In this document: piece after piece, positions 62,181-64,000 of the stretch
Numbering within the stretch: position 1 is the stretch's first letter
Layout of the letters: each line of letters begins with the position of its first letter
Assembly (NCBI RefSeq): GCF_014084105.1
Contig: NZ_CP048289.1
Location: forward strand, 2,179,922-2,243,921
Source of the DNA: Streptacidiphilus sp. P02-A3a
Lineage (GTDB): Bacteria > Actinomycetota > Actinomycetes > Streptomycetales > Streptomycetaceae
DNA length: 64,000 bases
Direction: 5' to 3'
The notes under the pieces: model-generated
The model's input: the letters and a program-made list of their open reading frames with translations, nothing else
Databases searched by the model: none
Told to the model about the DNA's origin: nothing
Program-made: the position numbers and the translations under genes

Positions 62181-62720
62181 ATGGCGGAGCACACCAGGTC
62201 GAGCACCACGATCGACGCCACACCGGCCCGGATCATGGCGGTCATCGCGGACTTCGCCGCCTACCCGGAGTGGACCGGGGAGGTCAAGGAGGTCGAGGTG
62301 CTGGGGACCGGCGCGGACGGCCGCGCCCAGCAGGTCCGACTGCTGCTCGACGCCGGGGCGATCAAGGACGAGCACGTGCTCGCCTACACCTGGGACGGCG
62401 AACGGCAGGTCAGCTGGACGCTGGTGAAGAGCCAGATGCTGCGGTCGCTGGACGGCTCCTACTCGCTGGCCGCCGCCCGCAGCGGCGGCACCGAGGTCAC
62501 CTACCAGCTGGCCGTGGACGTCAAGATCCCGATGCTGGGCATGATCAAGCGCAAGGCGGAGAAGGTCATCATCGACCGGGCGCTGGCCGGGCTGAAGAAG
62601 CGCGTTGAGTCCGTGCCCGCCGCATCTGCCGCCGCCGCGACCTCCGCGACCTCCGCGACCTCCGCCGCCGCCGACGCCGCTGAGGCGGTCGACCCGGCCG
62701 GCACCGGCGCCGAGAGCTGA
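62181..62720 (+). CDS. SRPBCC (polyketide cyclase/START-like) protein
   Basis: 179 residues from ATG 62181, set by GGAGG eight bases before it. Residues 1-145 form the helix-grip fold, with the typical start STTIDATPARIMAVIADFAAYPEWTGEVKEVEV. The tail (about 150-179) is Ala/Thr/Ser-rich and coded by a 9-bp tandem repeat (GCGACCTCC type). It is probably a lipid- or hydrophobic-ligand-binding protein. The stop overlaps the next ATG (TGATG), so it is translated with the ArsA-like ATPase, a frequent pairing in actinobacteria. Confidence 0.9.
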   Translation: MAEHTRSSTTIDATPARIMAVIADFAAYPEWTGEVKEVEVLGTGADGRAQQVRLLLDAGAIKDEHVLAYTWDGERQVSWTLVKSQMLRSLDGSYSLAAARSGGTEVTYQLAVDVKIPMLGMIKRKAEKVIIDRALAGLKKRVESVPAASAAAATSATSATSAAADAAEAVDPAGTGAES

Positions 62721-63946
62721 TGGCCGCCGCCGGGCCCAGGGTCGTCCTGATCAGCGGGGACGGCGGCAGCGGGCGCAGCACGGTCGCCGCCGCCATCGCG
62801 CGCCGGGCGGCCGGGAGCGGGCAGCGGACGCTGCTGCTGGCCGCCGACGACCCGCACCGCACCCTCGACCGGCTGCTCGGCGCCAGGCTCGGCGACGAGC
62901 CCGCACGACTGCCCGCCGACCCGCACACCGACCCGCACGCCGACCCGAACGCCGACCTCTTCGCCGCCCGGCTCGACCCGCAGACCGCCTTCCGCGACGC
63001 GGCCGAACGCCTGCTGACCCGGGCCCGGACGCTGTTCGACCTGCTCGGTGTGGAAGCACTGGACCGCGACGAGATCACCGCTCTCCCCGGCGCCGAGCAC
63101 CTGGCCCTGCTGGACGCCCTGCGCACCCACGGCACCGACCCCGGCTGGGACACCGTGGTCGTCGACGCGCCCCCCGTCCCGGCCCTGCTCGCCGCGCTCG
63201 CGCTGCCCGAGCAACTCGACCGCTACCTGGCCCGGCTGCTCCCCGAGCAGCGGCAGGCCGCCCGGGCGCTGCGCCCGGTGCTGGCCGCCTTCGCCGGGGT
63301 GCCGATGCCCGCCGACTGGCTGTTCGAGGCGCGGGCCTGGGCGGCGACCGAACTCGCCGCGATCCGCGCGGTCACCGACGCGCCCGGCACCGGCGTCCGG
63401 CTGGTCGTCGACGCCGCCGCCGGACCACGGGCCGCCGCCGCGCTGCGGACCGCCCGCGCCGGGCTCGCGCTGCACGGCCGCCGGGTGGAGTCGCTGATCG
63501 TCAACCGGCTGCTGCCGGACGGCGCCGACCCGTTCCTGGCCACGCTGCACAAGCAGCAGCAGCGGCAACTCACCGCGCTGCGGCTGGAATGGGACCTCCC
63601 GGTCACCGAACTGCCGCACCTGGGCCGGGAACCGGAGGGCCCGGCCGAGCTGGCGCCGTTCCTGCCGCCGGAACCCGCCGTCGCCGCCGCCGCCGACTGG
63701 CCGGTGCGGGACCTGCTGGGCACCCCCGAGGGCGTCCTGGTGTGGCGGATCCCGCTGCCCGGCGCCGACCGGGCCGACCTCGACCTGGTGCGCCGGGGCG
63801 ACGAGTTGGCGCTCGGCGTCGGCCCCTACCGGCGGACCGTGCCGCTGCCCTCGGCGCTGCGCCGCTGCACGGTGGCCGGTGCCGCGCTCCGTGACGGTGT
63901 GCTCGCGGTGCGTTTCGCGCCCGACCCGCAGCTGTGGCCTCGCTGA
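62720..63946 (+). CDS. ArsA-like ATPase with degenerate P-loop
   Basis: 408 residues from ATG 62720. The N-terminus VVLISGDGGSGRSTVAAAIARRAA is an ArsA/MinD-type (deviant Walker A) loop in which both lysines of the standard GKGGVGKTT are replaced (by D and R). DTVVVDAPPVPALL is the Walker B/switch region and GLALHGRRVESLIVNRLLPDGADPF matches ArsA family structure. A C-terminal beta-domain (about 320-408) ends it. ATP binding is likely changed but related Streptomyces proteins also have GSGR, so it may be real. Function unknown; anion transport is not implied. The window ends 54 bases later. Confidence 0.88.
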   Translation: MAAAGPRVVLISGDGGSGRSTVAAAIARRAAGSGQRTLLLAADDPHRTLDRLLGARLGDEPARLPADPHTDPHADPNADLFAARLDPQTAFRDAAERLLTRARTLFDLLGVEALDRDEITALPGAEHLALLDALRTHGTDPGWDTVVVDAPPVPALLAALALPEQLDRYLARLLPEQRQAARALRPVLAAFAGVPMPADWLFEARAWAATELAAIRAVTDAPGTGVRLVVDAAAGPRAAAALRTARAGLALHGRRVESLIVNRLLPDGADPFLATLHKQQQRQLTALRLEWDLPVTELPHLGREPEGPAELAPFLPPEPAVAAAADWPVRDLLGTPEGVLVWRIPLPGADRADLDLVRRGDELALGVGPYRRTVPLPSALRRCTVAGAALRDGVLAVRFAPDPQLWPR

Positions 63947-64000
63947 GCCGGAGCCGGAGCCGGATGGTTCGAGTACCGCCGGAACGCCCATCCGGTGGGC

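Overview
The window reads as chromosomal core of a very GC-rich, mycelial actinobacterium of the Streptomycetaceae. Supporting evidence: strong codon bias to G/C in third position, frequent GTG starts and ATGA/TGATG gene overlaps, an NsdA-like developmental regulator, the actinobacterial bcc-aa3 respiratory genes (diheme QcrC, CtaF), PspA with PspAA, a PimB'-like mannosyltransferase, a SAM-IV riboswitch and a ydaO-type (c-di-AMP) riboswitch in front of an NlpC/P60 hydrolase. From memory the order resembles the lipA to fadD stretch of Streptomyces chromosomes. Genus (Streptomyces, Kitasatospora, Streptacidiphilus) cannot be settled from the sequence alone. I see no mobile element, CRISPR array, tRNA, rRNA or origin.

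Layout. 1-3.4 kb: end of an RDD membrane protein, a DUF4191 membrane protein, a small unknown protein, lipA and lipB (lipoate synthesis and transfer). 3.5-5.3 kb: an aldo/keto reductase and a TetR regulator behind a perfect 13-bp palindrome. 5.4-11.2 kb: NsdA-like regulator, CrtI-like FAD oxidoreductase, TIGR01777 epimerase, GNAT, DUF4240. 11.3-16.5 kb: sucB and lpd (2-oxo acid dehydrogenase E2/E3, clients of LipA/LipB) and pepA. 16.7-20.2 kb: cobU-cobT-cobS (lower-ligand assembly of cobalamin) and two small proteins. 20.3-25.4 kb: aldo/keto reductase, methyltransferase, DUF3043, pspA-pspAA, nadA. 25.6-32.6 kb: LtrA, Lrp regulator plus PLP decarboxylase, GNAT, erpA-type Fe-S protein, secreted or lipoprotein candidates, PfkB kinase.

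32.6-44.6 kb: a cysteine desulfurase-TusA fusion, then the respiratory block: ctaCDF in one direction and ctaE-qcrCAB in the other, separated by an L,D-transpeptidase and an MFS exporter. Together these encode the menaquinol:cytochrome c:oxygen supercomplex. 44.9-51.3 kb: degenerate receiver protein, trpD, a SAM-IV riboswitch controlling a SufS-like enzyme, an AsnC-type small protein coupled to a rhomboid protease, a zinc-ribbon protein and a NYN-domain RNase.

51.5-57 kb: three tandem NlpC/P60 peptidoglycan hydrolases (only the middle one has a visible c-di-AMP riboswitch), the third translationally coupled to a gluzincin-like lipoprotein. 57-64 kb: a frameshifted GT87 mannosyltransferase, PimB', long-chain acyl-CoA ligase, metallophosphoesterase, SRPBCC protein and an ArsA-like ATPase with a degenerate P-loop.

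Most of the region is conserved housekeeping. The points that most deserve a second look are the two riboswitches and their expression platforms, the CobT catalytic-position substitution, the GT87 frameshift, the desulfurase-TusA fusion and the palindromic operator of the reductase-TetR pair.
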